Origin: Maribacter sp.
Lineage (GTDB): Bacteria; Bacteroidota; Bacteroidia; Flavobacteriales; Flavobacteriaceae
Assembly (NCBI GenBank): GCA_020629415.1
Contig: JAHDDL010000007.1
Location: 64,290-111,574 of the forward strand
Reading direction: 5' to 3'
Length of the DNA: 47,285 nucleotides
Under the pieces are notes generated by a model that was not told the origin of the DNA, ran no database searches, and saw only the letters and a program-made list of their open reading frames with translations. Made by a program: the position numbers and the translations under genes. Shown piece by piece: positions 10,768-19,764 of the stretch (position 1 is the stretch's first letter; every line of letters begins with the position of its first letter).

Positions 10768-11658
10768 ATGAAACAATTAAGAGGAGCAGGGGTAGCGTTA
10801 ATAACGCCATTTAAGGAAGATGGATCTGTAGATGTTGAAGCTCTTAAAAAAGTAGTGGCCTTCAATATTGAAGGTAATATAGATTATTTGGTAGTACTGG
10901 GTACAACGGCCGAATCTGTAACATTATCAAAAGCTGAAAAACAATTGGTAATGCGTACGGTTGAAGAAGTTAATGCAGGTGCGTTACCTTTGGTTATAGG
11001 TATTGGTGGTAATAATACCGCAGCATTGGTTGAAGAATTACGATCCGCAGATTTATCCGCTTATGATGCCATACTTTCTGTGTCACCATATTATAACCGC
11101 CCAACCCAGGAGGGAATCTATCAGCACTTTACAGCACTTTCACAAGCATCTCCCTTACCTATAATTTTATATAATGTACCAGGTAGAACCGGTAGTAACA
11201 TGTTGCCCGAAACCGTGGTTCGTTTGGCAAAGAAATTTGATAACATAGTTGCGGTTAAAGAAGCTTGTGGCAATATGGTACAAGTGCAAGAACTAATATC
11301 TACAAGACCTCAAGGTTTTCTAGTACTTTCTGGTGATGACATTACTGCATTGCCTACAATTGTTGCTGGCGGAGACGGTGTTATCTCTGTAATTGGTCAG
11401 GGTTTGCCAAAAGAATTCTCTAAAATGGTTCATGAGGGCTTAAGTGGTAATAGCAAAAAAGCTTATAGTTACCATTATAAAATGCAAGATGGCATGAAGT
11501 TGATTTTTGAAGAAGGCAACCCGGCAGGTATCAAAGTTATATTTGAATATCTAGGTTTGGCCAATGCAAATGTTAGACTACCGTTAATAACAGCTAGTGA
11601 TGCCTTAAAACATAGAATTGTATCCTTTATGGAATCTATGATACGTATACCGGCATAA
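10768..11658 (+). CDS. dapA: DapA, 4-hydroxy-tetrahydrodipicolinate synthase
   Basis: Condenses pyruvate with aspartate semialdehyde, the first committed step to diaminopimelate and lysine. The 296-aa length is typical. The Schiff-base lysine is K164 in AVKEACGNM. The G-T-T-A-E-S-V motif near residue 45 (Ala in place of the usual Gly of GTTGES) and the YYNRPTQEG stretch that carries the catalytic Tyr are both present. It follows the DUF6913-like gene by 2 bases. About 120 bases separate it from bamD, which has its own promoter signature. Confidence 0.97.
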   Translation: MKQLRGAGVALITPFKEDGSVDVEALKKVVAFNIEGNIDYLVVLGTTAESVTLSKAEKQLVMRTVEEVNAGALPLVIGIGGNNTAALVEELRSADLSAYDAILSVSPYYNRPTQEGIYQHFTALSQASPLPIILYNVPGRTGSNMLPETVVRLAKKFDNIVAVKEACGNMVQVQELISTRPQGFLVLSGDDITALPTIVAGGDGVISVIGQGLPKEFSKMVHEGLSGNSKKAYSYHYKMQDGMKLIFEEGNPAGIKVIFEYLGLANANVRLPLITASDALKHRIVSFMESMIRIPA

Positions 11659-11753
11659 ATATTCGTTAAATCTTCATTGAGTAGGGCATTCTTGTGGTGT
11701 AAAGCCTGTATTTTTATTGGTTTAAAATGTTTTTTAAATCCATTGATAATTAC

Positions 11754-11761
11754 TAATTTTG
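11754..11761 (+). promoter_or_regulatory. -7 promoter element for bamD
   Basis: TAATTTTG, an exact TAnnTTTG match. Transcription would begin near 11767-11769, which favours the ATG at 11778 over the ATG at 11766 as the bamD start, because the latter would fall at or before the transcript end. Confidence 0.5.
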
Positions 11762-11777
11762 CAAAATGTTTTTTAAA

Positions 11778-12605
11778 ATGAGGAGAGTTTTTTCAATACT
11801 ATTGATTGCCATTGCTTTACAATCATGTAGCGAGTACCAAAAAGTACTAAAGAACGATGATGTAAAAGCCAAATATGACATGGCCGAAACTTTCTACGAA
11901 GAAGGTGATTATAGAAGGGCGAATAGATTGCTTGAGCAAATAGCGCCCAAGTATGTAGGTAAACCCCAAGGCGAACGTGTAATGTTCTTTTTGTCCAACA
12001 GCTATTTTCAGCGTGGAGATTACAATATGGCAGGCTACCAGTTTGAGCGTTTTGTAAAATCATACCCTAAAAGTGATAAAGCGGTTGAGGCAACATTCTT
12101 AGGAGCTAAAAGCTTTTATAAACTATCGCCGGAATATTCCTTGGACCAAACCGATACCGACAAGGCTCTATTAAAATTGCAGAATTTTATTAATACATAT
12201 TCTGAATCTGAATTTTATGCCGAAGCAAATGCCATGGCTCAGGAGCTGACTACCAAAAAAGAACAGAAGGCATTTGAGATTTTAAAGCAGTATAATAAAT
12301 TGGGTGAATTCAATTATGACATGCTGAAGTCTGCGGTAGCTGCTAGTGATAATTTTGTGTCAGATAATCCTGGCTCACCTTTTAGGGAAGAGGCAATGTT
12401 TGTAAAGGTTGAAGCGTTAACCCATATGGCGGTTAATAGTTTTGAGCAATTAAAGGAAGAACGTTTAAAGAATGCCAAAGCGGCTCATGCTGCCTTAATG
12501 AAGCAGTTTCCTGAATCTAAGTTTGATAAAGAGGCTACGGATTTGATTGAAAAGATTGATAAAGAATTACAACGTATGCAAGCGCAGACCGTTGAATCAA
12601 AATAA
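11778..12605 (+). CDS. bamD: BamD, outer membrane assembly lipoprotein
   Basis: Lipoprotein of the BAM complex that folds beta-barrel proteins into the outer membrane. The protein begins MRRVFSILLIAIALQSC, with a lipobox at the Cys, and then shows tandem TPR-like helices (MAETFYEEGDYRRANRLLEQ and FFLSNSYFQRGDYNMAGYQFERF). It is 275 aa from the chosen ATG; another in-frame ATG at 11766 would add MFFK. I prefer 11778 because of the position of the -7 element and because the shorter form has the classic basic start. The order bamD, omega, coaBC, DUF4835, recN is conserved in Bacteroidota. Confidence 0.93.
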   Translation: MRRVFSILLIAIALQSCSEYQKVLKNDDVKAKYDMAETFYEEGDYRRANRLLEQIAPKYVGKPQGERVMFFLSNSYFQRGDYNMAGYQFERFVKSYPKSDKAVEATFLGAKSFYKLSPEYSLDQTDTDKALLKLQNFINTYSESEFYAEANAMAQELTTKKEQKAFEILKQYNKLGEFNYDMLKSAVAASDNFVSDNPGSPFREEAMFVKVEALTHMAVNSFEQLKEERLKNAKAAHAALMKQFPESKFDKEATDLIEKIDKELQRMQAQTVESK

Positions 12606-12616
12606 ATAATTTAATT

Positions 12617-12949
12617 ATGAATATGAACGATTTAAAAAACTCTAAAGCATCGGTATCAACGGTAACCATTAACCGTAACGAGTTTGATCAGCCAACAGAA
12701 AATATCTATGAGGCTATTTCAATTGCTGCAAAGCGTGCTGTTCAGATCAACTCTGAAATTAAAAAAGAGCTTTTAGAGAAATTAGAAGAGTTTGCTACCT
12801 ATAGTGATAGTTTAGAGGAAGTTTTTGAAAACAAAGAGCAAATTGAAGTTTCTAAGTTTTATGAAAAATTACCTAAGCCACACGCAATGGCGGTAGAAGA
12901 GTGGTTGATGGATAAAATCTACCATAGAAACACGGAAAAAGACGCTTAA
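12617..12949 (+). CDS. rpoZ: RNA polymerase omega subunit, bacteroidetal type
   Basis: A 110-aa protein placed between bamD and coaBC, where Bacteroidota carry their divergent omega subunit. The NIYEAISIAAKRAVQIN stretch (about residues 27-43) matches the omega/RPB6 helix that clasps the beta' subunit. The following KKELLEKLEEFATYSDSLEE and the C-terminal KFYEKLPKPHAMAVEEWL are characteristic of the bacteroidetal version. Omega aids RNA polymerase assembly. Two ATG codons are possible (12617 and 12623); the choice does not affect the domain. The start follows the bamD stop by 11 bases. Confidence 0.9.
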   Translation: MNMNDLKNSKASVSTVTINRNEFDQPTENIYEAISIAAKRAVQINSEIKKELLEKLEEFATYSDSLEEVFENKEQIEVSKFYEKLPKPHAMAVEEWLMDKIYHRNTEKDA

Positions 12950-12954
12950 GAAAT

Positions 12955-14160
12955 ATGTTGAACGGCAAAAATGTTCTTTTAGGAATCACCGGAGGCATTG
13001 CTGCTTATAAAACAACATTCTTAGTTCGTTTATTTATAAAAGCTGGCGCTAACGTTAAGGTTATACTTACCGATAGCGCCAGCTCTTTTGTTTCGCCGCT
13101 TACGCTGGCTACTTTGGCCAAAAACCCTGTTGTTCTTGATTTTGTAAAAACAGAGGAAAATACGGTAGATTGGAATCATCATGTAGAAATGGGGCTTTGG
13201 GCAGACCTAATGTTAATTGCACCGGCCACGGCAAATACCATGTCAAAAATGGCAACAGGTAATTGTGATAATATATTGATGGCTACTTATTTATCGGCTA
13301 AATGCCCGGTTTTCGTTGCTCCGGCAATGGACTTGGATATGTATAAACATCCAAGTACAAAAAAATCCTTAGATGAATTAACTTCATTTGGTAATGTCAT
13401 TATACCGGCAACAAGTGGAGAACTGGCTAGTGGCTTACATGGTGAAGGCAGGATGGCAGAGCCAGAAGAAATTGTAAACTTTATTAAAAATCAGCTGTCA
13501 AAAGGTTTGCCATTGTCCGGTAAAAAAGTGTTGATTACTGCCGGGCCAACGTATGAGGCTATTGATCCAGTGCGTTTTATAGGTAATCACTCAACAGGTT
13601 TAATGGGGTTTGAACTTGCTAAAACAGCTGCAGGTCTTGGTGCTGAAGTGTATTTGGTAAGTGGACCTACAAACCTTTCCGTTACCCATGATCTTATTCA
13701 TGTGGTCAACGTAGTTTCTGCAGATGATATGTATCATAGTGCCCAAATGTATTATGATGCATCGGATATTGTAATTTGTGCCGCTGCGGTGGCAGATTAT
13801 AGGCCAAAGACCATTGCTGAACAAAAAATTAAAAAATCCGAAGAAAATTTTACCATTGAGTTGGTAAAGAATAAAGATATATTGAAAACCTTCGGTGATC
13901 ATAAAAAACACCAATTTTTAGTTGGTTTTGCCCTAGAGACCGAAAACGAAATTGAAAACGCAAAAGGTAAATTAAAGCGTAAGAACCTAGATGCAATCGT
14001 GTTGAATTCAATGCGGGACAAAGGCGCCGGTTTTGGCGGTGTTACCAATAAAATTTCATTTATAGATACCAATTCTAACATTACTACGTTTGAACTAAAG
14101 ACCAAGGCAGAAGTTGCCGTGGATATCTTCAATGAAATTATTAAAAGACGATATGCGTAA
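12955..14160 (+). CDS. coaBC: CoaBC, phosphopantothenoylcysteine synthetase/decarboxylase
   Basis: Bifunctional coenzyme A enzyme: CoaB joins cysteine to 4'-phosphopantothenate and CoaC decarboxylates the product. At 401 aa it is full length. The flavoprotein N-terminus LGITGGIAAYKT, the active-site stretch WNHHVEMGLWAD (catalytic His) and the PAMDLDMY motif support the CoaC half. The CoaB half begins near residue 188 with KKVLITAGPTYEAIDPVRFI and includes the NHSTGLMG and AAAVADYRP motifs. It follows the omega gene by 5 bases, and the next gene starts 8 bases before its stop. CoaE, another step of the same pathway, is encoded at 19761. Confidence 0.97.
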   Translation: MLNGKNVLLGITGGIAAYKTTFLVRLFIKAGANVKVILTDSASSFVSPLTLATLAKNPVVLDFVKTEENTVDWNHHVEMGLWADLMLIAPATANTMSKMATGNCDNILMATYLSAKCPVFVAPAMDLDMYKHPSTKKSLDELTSFGNVIIPATSGELASGLHGEGRMAEPEEIVNFIKNQLSKGLPLSGKKVLITAGPTYEAIDPVRFIGNHSTGLMGFELAKTAAGLGAEVYLVSGPTNLSVTHDLIHVVNVVSADDMYHSAQMYYDASDIVICAAAVADYRPKTIAEQKIKKSEENFTIELVKNKDILKTFGDHKKHQFLVGFALETENEIENAKGKLKRKNLDAIVLNSMRDKGAGFGGVTNKISFIDTNSNITTFELKTKAEVAVDIFNEIIKRRYA

Positions 14161-15046
14161 GGCTGTATTTTTATTTCTTTTCAACCTTTTTTGTTTTGTA
14201 TCGATAGCACAAGAATTAAACTGTGCCGTTACCGTCAATTCAGATCAATTAACTCAAGGTGATCTTCAGGTTTTTAAAACGTTGGAGCGTTCATTGAATG
14301 ATTATGTAAATAAAACCAAATGGACCAATAGGGTCTACAAGGAAAATGAAAGGGTAAATGCCCAAATGTTCATTACCATAACTTCTTATGAGTCTAATAG
14401 TTTTAGTGGTAATATTCAAATACAATCTTCAAGACCGGTATATAATACCTCTTATTCTACGCCTATATTTAACTACAAGGACAATGCTTTTAATTTTAGG
14501 TACATAGAATTTCAACCAATGATTTTCAACGAGAACCAGTTTGAGTCTAATTTGGTAAGCGTAATGGCTTATTATGTCTATGTCATATTAGGCTTGGATG
14601 CAGATACGTTTTCTTTGGAAGGTGGTACGGAATTTTACAGAAAAGCGCAGAATATTGTAACGCAGGCGCAAGGTAGTAATTCTGCCGGTTGGAGCCAGTC
14701 CGCCGATTCTAACCGAAGTAGATTTGAATTAATAGATAATCTTTTATCAAATACCTACAGGGAGTATCGTATTGCCATGTATAACTATCATAGAAAAGGA
14801 CTTGATATACTGCCAGATAATAATAGCACAGGTAAACAAGTAATTGCGGGTACTATGAATCTTTTTCAAACGATGATCAATAGACGGCCTAATGCCTTTT
14901 TAATTTCCACGTTCTTTGATGCAAAATCAGAGGAGATTAAGAATATTTTTTCTGATGGACCTAAGGTTGATATTGTAAAGCTAAAAGAAACATTGAATAA
15001 AATAGCGCCTTTATATGCTTCAACTTGGAACGATATTAAATATTGA
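14153..15046 (+). CDS. DUF4835 family secreted protein
   Basis: A secreted protein of 297 aa. The signal peptide begins MRKAVFLFLFNLFCFVSIAQELNC, written here in parts: MRKAVFLFLF then NLFCFVSIAQ, with cleavage probable after S-I-A. The mature part shows QMFITITSYESNSFSGNIQI and later LAPL-like KIAPLYASTWNDIKY. Proteins at this locus between coaBC and recN are DUF4835 in Bacteroidota; the function is unknown, presumably in the envelope. The ATG at 14153 is chosen because it gives a proper signal peptide and overlaps the coaBC stop by 8 bases. An earlier in-frame ATG at 14114 would spoil the signal. Confidence 0.88.
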   Translation: MRKAVFLFLFNLFCFVSIAQELNCAVTVNSDQLTQGDLQVFKTLERSLNDYVNKTKWTNRVYKENERVNAQMFITITSYESNSFSGNIQIQSSRPVYNTSYSTPIFNYKDNAFNFRYIEFQPMIFNENQFESNLVSVMAYYVYVILGLDADTFSLEGGTEFYRKAQNIVTQAQGSNSAGWSQSADSNRSRFELIDNLLSNTYREYRIAMYNYHRKGLDILPDNNSTGKQVIAGTMNLFQTMINRRPNAFLISTFFDAKSEEIKNIFSDGPKVDIVKLKETLNKIAPLYASTWNDIKY

Positions 15047-15073
15047 ACCATTTTACAAAACAGAATTATAGGT

Positions 15074-15081
15074 TACCTTTG
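15074..15081 (+). promoter_or_regulatory. -7 promoter element for recN
   Basis: TACCTTTG, an exact TAnnTTTG match, 20 bases before the GTG start of recN. It suggests that recN has its own promoter in addition to any read-through from the coaBC-DUF4835 unit. Confidence 0.5.
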
Positions 15082-15101
15082 TGAATCTAAAATTCTAACG
15101 C

Positions 15102-16769
15102 GTGCTTTCAACCCTTTCTATTTCTAATTACGCATTAATTGATCGTCTAGAAGTTGACTTCAATAAAGGTTTCACTGTTATTACCGGTGAAACAGGAGCC
15201 GGTAAATCTATTTTACTAGGTGGTTTGTCATTGGTGCTCGGTAAGCGGGCAGATTTATCTTCACTACGGGTAAAAGATCAGAAATGTATTATAGAAGGTA
15301 CGTTTAAAATTGATACGTACGGATTACAGAATTTTTTCGAAGAAAATGATTTGGACTATGAAGATAGTACGGTTATTAGACGTGAAATTTTGCCAAGCGG
15401 AAAGTCAAGGGCCTTTGTGAACGATACGCCCGTTACTTTAGGTGTCCTATCAACTTTGGGTGAAAATTTAATAGATATACATTCACAGCATCAGACCATG
15501 CAACTTACCGAAAACGACTTTCAGTTAAAACTGGTAGATGCTTTGGCAAACAATCAAAAAAGATTATTGGTATACAGAAAAGATTTAAAAGCTTACCGTA
15601 ATACGCAAAAAGAACTTGAGAAGCTGATCGAGGTGCAAAGTTCAGCAAATAAAGAGCAAGATTACAATACGTTTTTGTTAGAAGAGTTGGAAAAGGCACC
15701 TTTAAAAGTTGGTATTATTGAAGAGCTGGAAGAAGAATATGAGCAGTTGAACAATGTTGAGCTAATTATGGAGCAATTGTCTAAAGGGGATCAATTGTTC
15801 AATGATGAGCAGATAGGTGTATTGCCCTTGGTGGCCGAAATGCGTCAATCTCTCTCTAAATTGGTAGATTTTGGCGGCAACTATAAGGATTTGTTCGAGC
15901 GTGTAAAATCTGTAATGATAGAATTAGATGATATTAGTACCGAATTACAGCAGCTGCAAGAAGGTGTAGAGGCCAATCCAGATCAATTGGAGCAAGTAAG
16001 CAATAAATTACAGTTACTATACAACCTATTAAAAAAGCACAATGTCAGTGATATTGCAGACTTGATTGTTATAAAGAACGATCTTGCCGATAAAGTATTT
16101 GAAACTGCCAATTTAGATGATAAAATTGCGGCTAAAACAACCGAAATAGAGGACATGGCATCTGCATTAGAATCTAAAGCAATTGCACTAAGGGAAAAGA
16201 GAAACTCCGTAATTCCTCAATTAAAGAATAAATTGGAAACGGATTTGGGGCTGTTGGGTATGCCAAGTGCATCGTTTGAAATTAAATTACATGATGCCGA
16301 AACATTCACTACTACCGGTAAAGATGAGCTTTCATTTTTATTTACTGCAAATAGAGGTGGGAGCTATGGAGAATTAAAGAAAGTAGCATCTGGTGGTGAA
16401 CTATCAAGAATAATGTTAGTGATAAAAGCGATACTTGCCAAGTATGAAAAATTGCCAACGATTATGTTCGATGAAATTGATACCGGTGTATCTGGTGAAA
16501 TCTCTGACCGTATGGCAGATATCATGAAAGATATGAGTGCAGATCTGCAGGTATTCTCTATCACGCATCTACCCCAGGTAGCATCAAAAGGTAATAATCA
16601 TTTTAAAGTTTTTAAAACTGAAGCTAAGGAGCGTACCATGACTAACTTAAAGAAACTGACAGATGATGAAAGAGTGGTAGAGTTGGCGCATATGCTAAGC
16701 GGTAAAGATTTGTCAGATTCTGCCCTGGCACATGCAAAGGAGCTTTTAAGTTCATCCACCGGTAATTGA
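15102..16769 (+). CDS. recN: RecN, DNA repair ATPase
   Basis: SMC-like ATPase for double-strand break repair. The Walker A motif GETGAGKS is near residues 28-35, after the typical opening LSTLSISNYALIDRL. Two coiled-coil regions lie about residues 150-215 and 280-370. The C-terminal half has the signature ASGGELSRIMLVIK, the Walker B stretch TIMFDEIDTGVSG, and SITHLPQVAS. At 555 aa the length is normal. The start codon is GTG at 15102; the first residues match family starts well, and no ATG lies upstream in frame. A TAnnTTTG promoter element lies 20 bases before it. Confidence 0.97.
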   Translation: MLSTLSISNYALIDRLEVDFNKGFTVITGETGAGKSILLGGLSLVLGKRADLSSLRVKDQKCIIEGTFKIDTYGLQNFFEENDLDYEDSTVIRREILPSGKSRAFVNDTPVTLGVLSTLGENLIDIHSQHQTMQLTENDFQLKLVDALANNQKRLLVYRKDLKAYRNTQKELEKLIEVQSSANKEQDYNTFLLEELEKAPLKVGIIEELEEEYEQLNNVELIMEQLSKGDQLFNDEQIGVLPLVAEMRQSLSKLVDFGGNYKDLFERVKSVMIELDDISTELQQLQEGVEANPDQLEQVSNKLQLLYNLLKKHNVSDIADLIVIKNDLADKVFETANLDDKIAAKTTEIEDMASALESKAIALREKRNSVIPQLKNKLETDLGLLGMPSASFEIKLHDAETFTTTGKDELSFLFTANRGGSYGELKKVASGGELSRIMLVIKAILAKYEKLPTIMFDEIDTGVSGEISDRMADIMKDMSADLQVFSITHLPQVASKGNNHFKVFKTEAKERTMTNLKKLTDDERVVELAHMLSGKDLSDSALAHAKELLSSSTGN

Positions 16770-16890
16770 TACTATAGACTATAGGGTATTCTATATTTAC
16801 TCAAATGATGCTGAATTTCTATGCATATATTAGTGCTATTGTTTTAGGGTATTTAAGTGGTACTTCAATTCGCTATTAACATATTTTAGA

Positions 16891-16898
16891 TATCTTTG
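16891..16898 (+). promoter_or_regulatory. -7 promoter element for fabI
   Basis: TATCTTTG, an exact TAnnTTTG match, 31 bases before the fabI ATG in the 160-base gap after recN. No -33 TTG is seen at the expected spacing. Confidence 0.45.
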
Positions 16899-16929
16899 AA
16901 TTTTAAATTTAACTATACAATCGACCATC

Positions 16930-17736
16930 ATGGGATATAACTTATTAAAAGGTAAAAGGGGAATTATATTTGGAGCACTAGATGAAAATTCTATTGCATG
17001 GAAAACGGCACAAACGGTACACGCAGAAGGTGGTACGTTTGTTTTAACAAACGCCCCAATTGCAATGAGAATGGGTCAAATAGACCAATTGGCAAAAGAA
17101 ACCGGTTCAGAAATTATACCTGCAGACGCTACAAGTGTTGAAGACCTTGATAATTTGGTGGCAAAAGCAGTTGAAATATTAGGAGGGAAAATCGATTTTG
17201 TATTGCATTCCATCGGTATGTCTGTAAACGTACGTAAAGGTAGGGCGTATACAGATGAGAAGTATGATTTTACTCAAAAAGGATGGGATGTTTCGGCATT
17301 ATCATTTCATAAGGTAATGCAATCATTGTACAAAGCAGATGCAATGAACGAGTGGGGTAGTATTGTAGCGCTTACTTACATGGCAGCTCAAAGAACTTTC
17401 CCTGATTACAATGACATGGCAGATAATAAAGCATATTTAGAATCTGTAGCCCGTAGTTTTGGATATTTCTTCGGTAAAGAGAAAAAAGTACGTGTAAATA
17501 CTATTTCACAATCACCTACGGCTACTACTGCTGGGCAAGGAGTAAAAGGTTTTGACGGATTCATTAGTTATGCGGAAAAAATGTCTCCGTTAGGTAATGC
17601 ATCGGCTCAAGATTGTGCAGATTATACCATTACTTTATTTTCAGATCTTACGAGAAAGGTTACAATGCAGAACTTGTTTCATGACGGCGGTTTCTCTAAT
17701 ACAGGGGTTAGCCAAGAAGTTATAGAGAAGTTTTAA
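16930..17736 (+). CDS. fabI: FabI, enoyl-ACP reductase
   Basis: NADH-dependent reductase that completes each elongation cycle of fatty acid synthesis. The 268-aa protein belongs to the atypical short-chain dehydrogenases: GIIFGALDENSIAWKTAQ is the divergent dinucleotide-binding loop. The catalytic Tyr and Lys are Y160 and K167, spaced by 6 residues as in FabI, within the region that starts TYMAAQRTFPDYNDMADNK. The LHSIGMS and SQSPTATTAGQG stretches also fit. It is transcribed from its own promoter-like element after recN and is followed by a glycosyltransferase gene 55 bases later. Confidence 0.96.
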   Translation: MGYNLLKGKRGIIFGALDENSIAWKTAQTVHAEGGTFVLTNAPIAMRMGQIDQLAKETGSEIIPADATSVEDLDNLVAKAVEILGGKIDFVLHSIGMSVNVRKGRAYTDEKYDFTQKGWDVSALSFHKVMQSLYKADAMNEWGSIVALTYMAAQRTFPDYNDMADNKAYLESVARSFGYFFGKEKKVRVNTISQSPTATTAGQGVKGFDGFISYAEKMSPLGNASAQDCADYTITLFSDLTRKVTMQNLFHDGGFSNTGVSQEVIEKF

Positions 17737-17778
17737 TCAAGATTTAAATTTTCCAATTTCATTGGAGCCTATTTATAA

Positions 17779-17784
17779 AAGGAG
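17779..17784 (+). promoter_or_regulatory. Shine-Dalgarno sequence that fixes the GT2 start
   Basis: AGGAGA lies 7 bases before the ATG at 17792. Strong Shine-Dalgarno sequences are uncommon in this window, so this one is a clear argument for 17792 as the start rather than the in-frame TTG at 17762. Confidence 0.55.
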
Positions 17785-17791
17785 AGTTATA

Positions 17792-18793
17792 ATGAACTTA
17801 TCGTTTTCTTTTATCATTCCTGTATACAATAGACCCAATGAAATTAAGGAGTTGTTGGATAGTCTACGTTTACAGACCTATGACAATATTTTTGAGGTGG
17901 TCATCGTTGAAGACGGTTCTACTATTTCATCTGAAGAAGTAATTGGTGATTATGTAGACTATTTGGCAATTTCATATTATAAAAAGCCTAATTCTGGTCC
18001 CGGTGATTCCCGTAATTATGGTATGGCTAGGGCAAAGGGCAATTATTTTATTGTGTTGGACTCTGACTGTATTTTACCCCCACAGTATCTTGTTAAAGTT
18101 GAGAAAAGTTTAAGGGAAGATTTTGTGCATTGTTATGGTGGGCCGGATGCGGCGCATGAATCATTTTCTACCGTGCAAAAAGCCATAAATTATGCAATGA
18201 CTTCTTTTTTGACCACAGGCGGAATTCGTGGTGGTAAAAAAGCGGTAGATAAATTCCAGCCCAGAAGTTTTAATATGGGCATTTCTAAAGAAGCTTTTGA
18301 GAATGTTGGCGGTTACGGTAACATTCATCCGGGTGAAGATCCAGATCTTACCATACGCATTTGGAACAAGGGCTATAAAACCAAATTGATTTCAGAGGCA
18401 TTTGTGTATCATAAAAGACGAATAGACTGGAACAAATTTTATATTCAGGTCAATAAATTTGGGATGGTACGCCCTATATTAAATAAGTGGCATCCAGAAA
18501 CTAAGAAAATCACGTATTGGTTTCCTACCGTGTTTTGCTTAGGGTTATTGGGTTCAATTATATTGGCGATAGCAGGGTTTATGGTGCCATTGTATTTTTA
18601 TTCTTTATACTATCTGTTATTATTCATAGATGCACTTAGAAAAACCAGTAATTTAAAAGTTGCTTTTTTATCTTTAGTGGCAACAGCGATACAATTTTTT
18701 GGATATGGATACGGGTTTTTAAAATCAACCTTGTATATTAATTTCTTAAGTAAAAAGCCGGAGGAAATTTTTCCGAAATTATTTTTTAGTTAA
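17792..18793 (+). CDS. family 2 glycosyltransferase, membrane-anchored
   Basis: A 333-aa GT-A fold glycosyltransferase. The N-terminal FSFIIPVYNRPNEIKELLDS and the D-S-D motif (VLDSDCILPP, near residue 88-90) bind the nucleotide-sugar. The GGYGNIHPGEDPDLTIRIW stretch carries the ED acidic pair typical of the active site. Two or three hydrophobic segments at the C-terminus (about residues 240-290) anchor it in the inner membrane. It likely transfers sugar to a lipid-linked glycan or cell-surface polysaccharide; donor and acceptor are not identifiable. The ATG at 17792 is preceded by an AGGAGA site. Confidence 0.88.
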   Translation: MNLSFSFIIPVYNRPNEIKELLDSLRLQTYDNIFEVVIVEDGSTISSEEVIGDYVDYLAISYYKKPNSGPGDSRNYGMARAKGNYFIVLDSDCILPPQYLVKVEKSLREDFVHCYGGPDAAHESFSTVQKAINYAMTSFLTTGGIRGGKKAVDKFQPRSFNMGISKEAFENVGGYGNIHPGEDPDLTIRIWNKGYKTKLISEAFVYHKRRIDWNKFYIQVNKFGMVRPILNKWHPETKKITYWFPTVFCLGLLGSIILAIAGFMVPLYFYSLYYLLLFIDALRKTSNLKVAFLSLVATAIQFFGYGYGFLKSTLYINFLSKKPEEIFPKLFFS

Positions 18794-18798
18794 AAGTG

Positions 18799-19764
18799 AT
18801 GGAACGATTAGTAGAGTGGATAAAGACAGGACTTAAAAAGAGAAAGGTAAAAGTTTTTCTGGTGTTCTTGTTGTGTGCCTCTCTAGCCTGGTTAATTAAC
18901 AAATTATCACTGACCTACACTAACAATACTACTTTTAAAGTTGAGTATATTAATGTTCCCAAAGAATTTTTATTGGCCAACACTCCTAAAGAAGAGATTG
19001 AGGTACGGCTACAAGCAGCGGGCTTTCAGTTTTTAGGCTATGAACTTAAACCTAAGCATGTACAATTAGATGTTAGCAAAGTAATGCACAAAGACGAAGC
19101 ATACTATTTATCTGCAGATCAAATAAGAATACAATTAGAATCCCAGCTTAATAATTATAGTACCTTAACGGATTTTGATAGCGATGCTATATATTTTGAT
19201 TTTACATCTTTAGAAACAAAAAAAGTGCCGGTAAAAGCTTTGGTAGATTTAACCTTTGCATCTAATCATATTCTTGAAGGCGAGATTAAAGTTGAGCCAG
19301 ATTCAATACAAATTTCAGGACCTAAAAGCCAAATAGATACCATTAATCAAATTAAGACCACATTGTTTAAATCTGATTATATAAATAGCTCATTCTCAAA
19401 TGAAATAAATCTACAGCTGCCAACACAATTAAAAGGAACAACTTTTTCAAGTAATAGTGTTGCTATATCTGGTAAGGTGGTCAAGTTTTCGGAACAAGTT
19501 ATTCAGGTTCCGGTTCATGTTATTAACCTACCGGAAAATATTAAGGTTCGTACATTTCCTGAAATTGTTGAAGTACGTTGTCAGGGTACATTAGAGCATT
19601 TGAAAGAATTAGAGGTAGAAGATTTTTCGGTAGAGGCAGATTATTTAAAAGTTTCAAAAGAAACAGGAAATAGATTGTCTATAACACTAAAAAAGTATCC
19701 AAGAGTATTACATAATGCCATAATGAATACGAATGAGGTTGAATTTATACTTCGAAGAGAATGA
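18799..19764 (+). CDS. YbbR-like domain protein
   Basis: A protein of 321 aa with one N-terminal membrane segment (VKVFLVFLLCASLAWLINKL, about residues 19-38) and an extracytoplasmic part made of repeated YbbR-like beta domains. Recognisable repeats include VPVKALVDLTF ... EGEIKVEPDSIQISGPKS and VPVHVINLPENIKVRTFPEIVEV. In Firmicutes YbbR (CdaR) regulates the cyclic-di-AMP synthase, but no such synthase gene is adjacent here, so that role is not implied. GTG 18796 and ATG 18799 are adjacent; I take the ATG. Its stop overlaps the coaE start by 4 bases. Confidence 0.85.
   Translation: MERLVEWIKTGLKKRKVKVFLVFLLCASLAWLINKLSLTYTNNTTFKVEYINVPKEFLLANTPKEEIEVRLQAAGFQFLGYELKPKHVQLDVSKVMHKDEAYYLSADQIRIQLESQLNNYSTLTDFDSDAIYFDFTSLETKKVPVKALVDLTFASNHILEGEIKVEPDSIQISGPKSQIDTINQIKTTLFKSDYINSSFSNEINLQLPTQLKGTTFSSNSVAISGKVVKFSEQVIQVPVHVINLPENIKVRTFPEIVEVRCQGTLEHLKELEVEDFSVEADYLKVSKETGNRLSITLKKYPRVLHNAIMNTNEVEFILRRE

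Noticed and set aside
13600..13914. 104-codon minus-strand frame inside coaBC
   Set aside because: Shadow of the coaBC gene with a random-looking translation.
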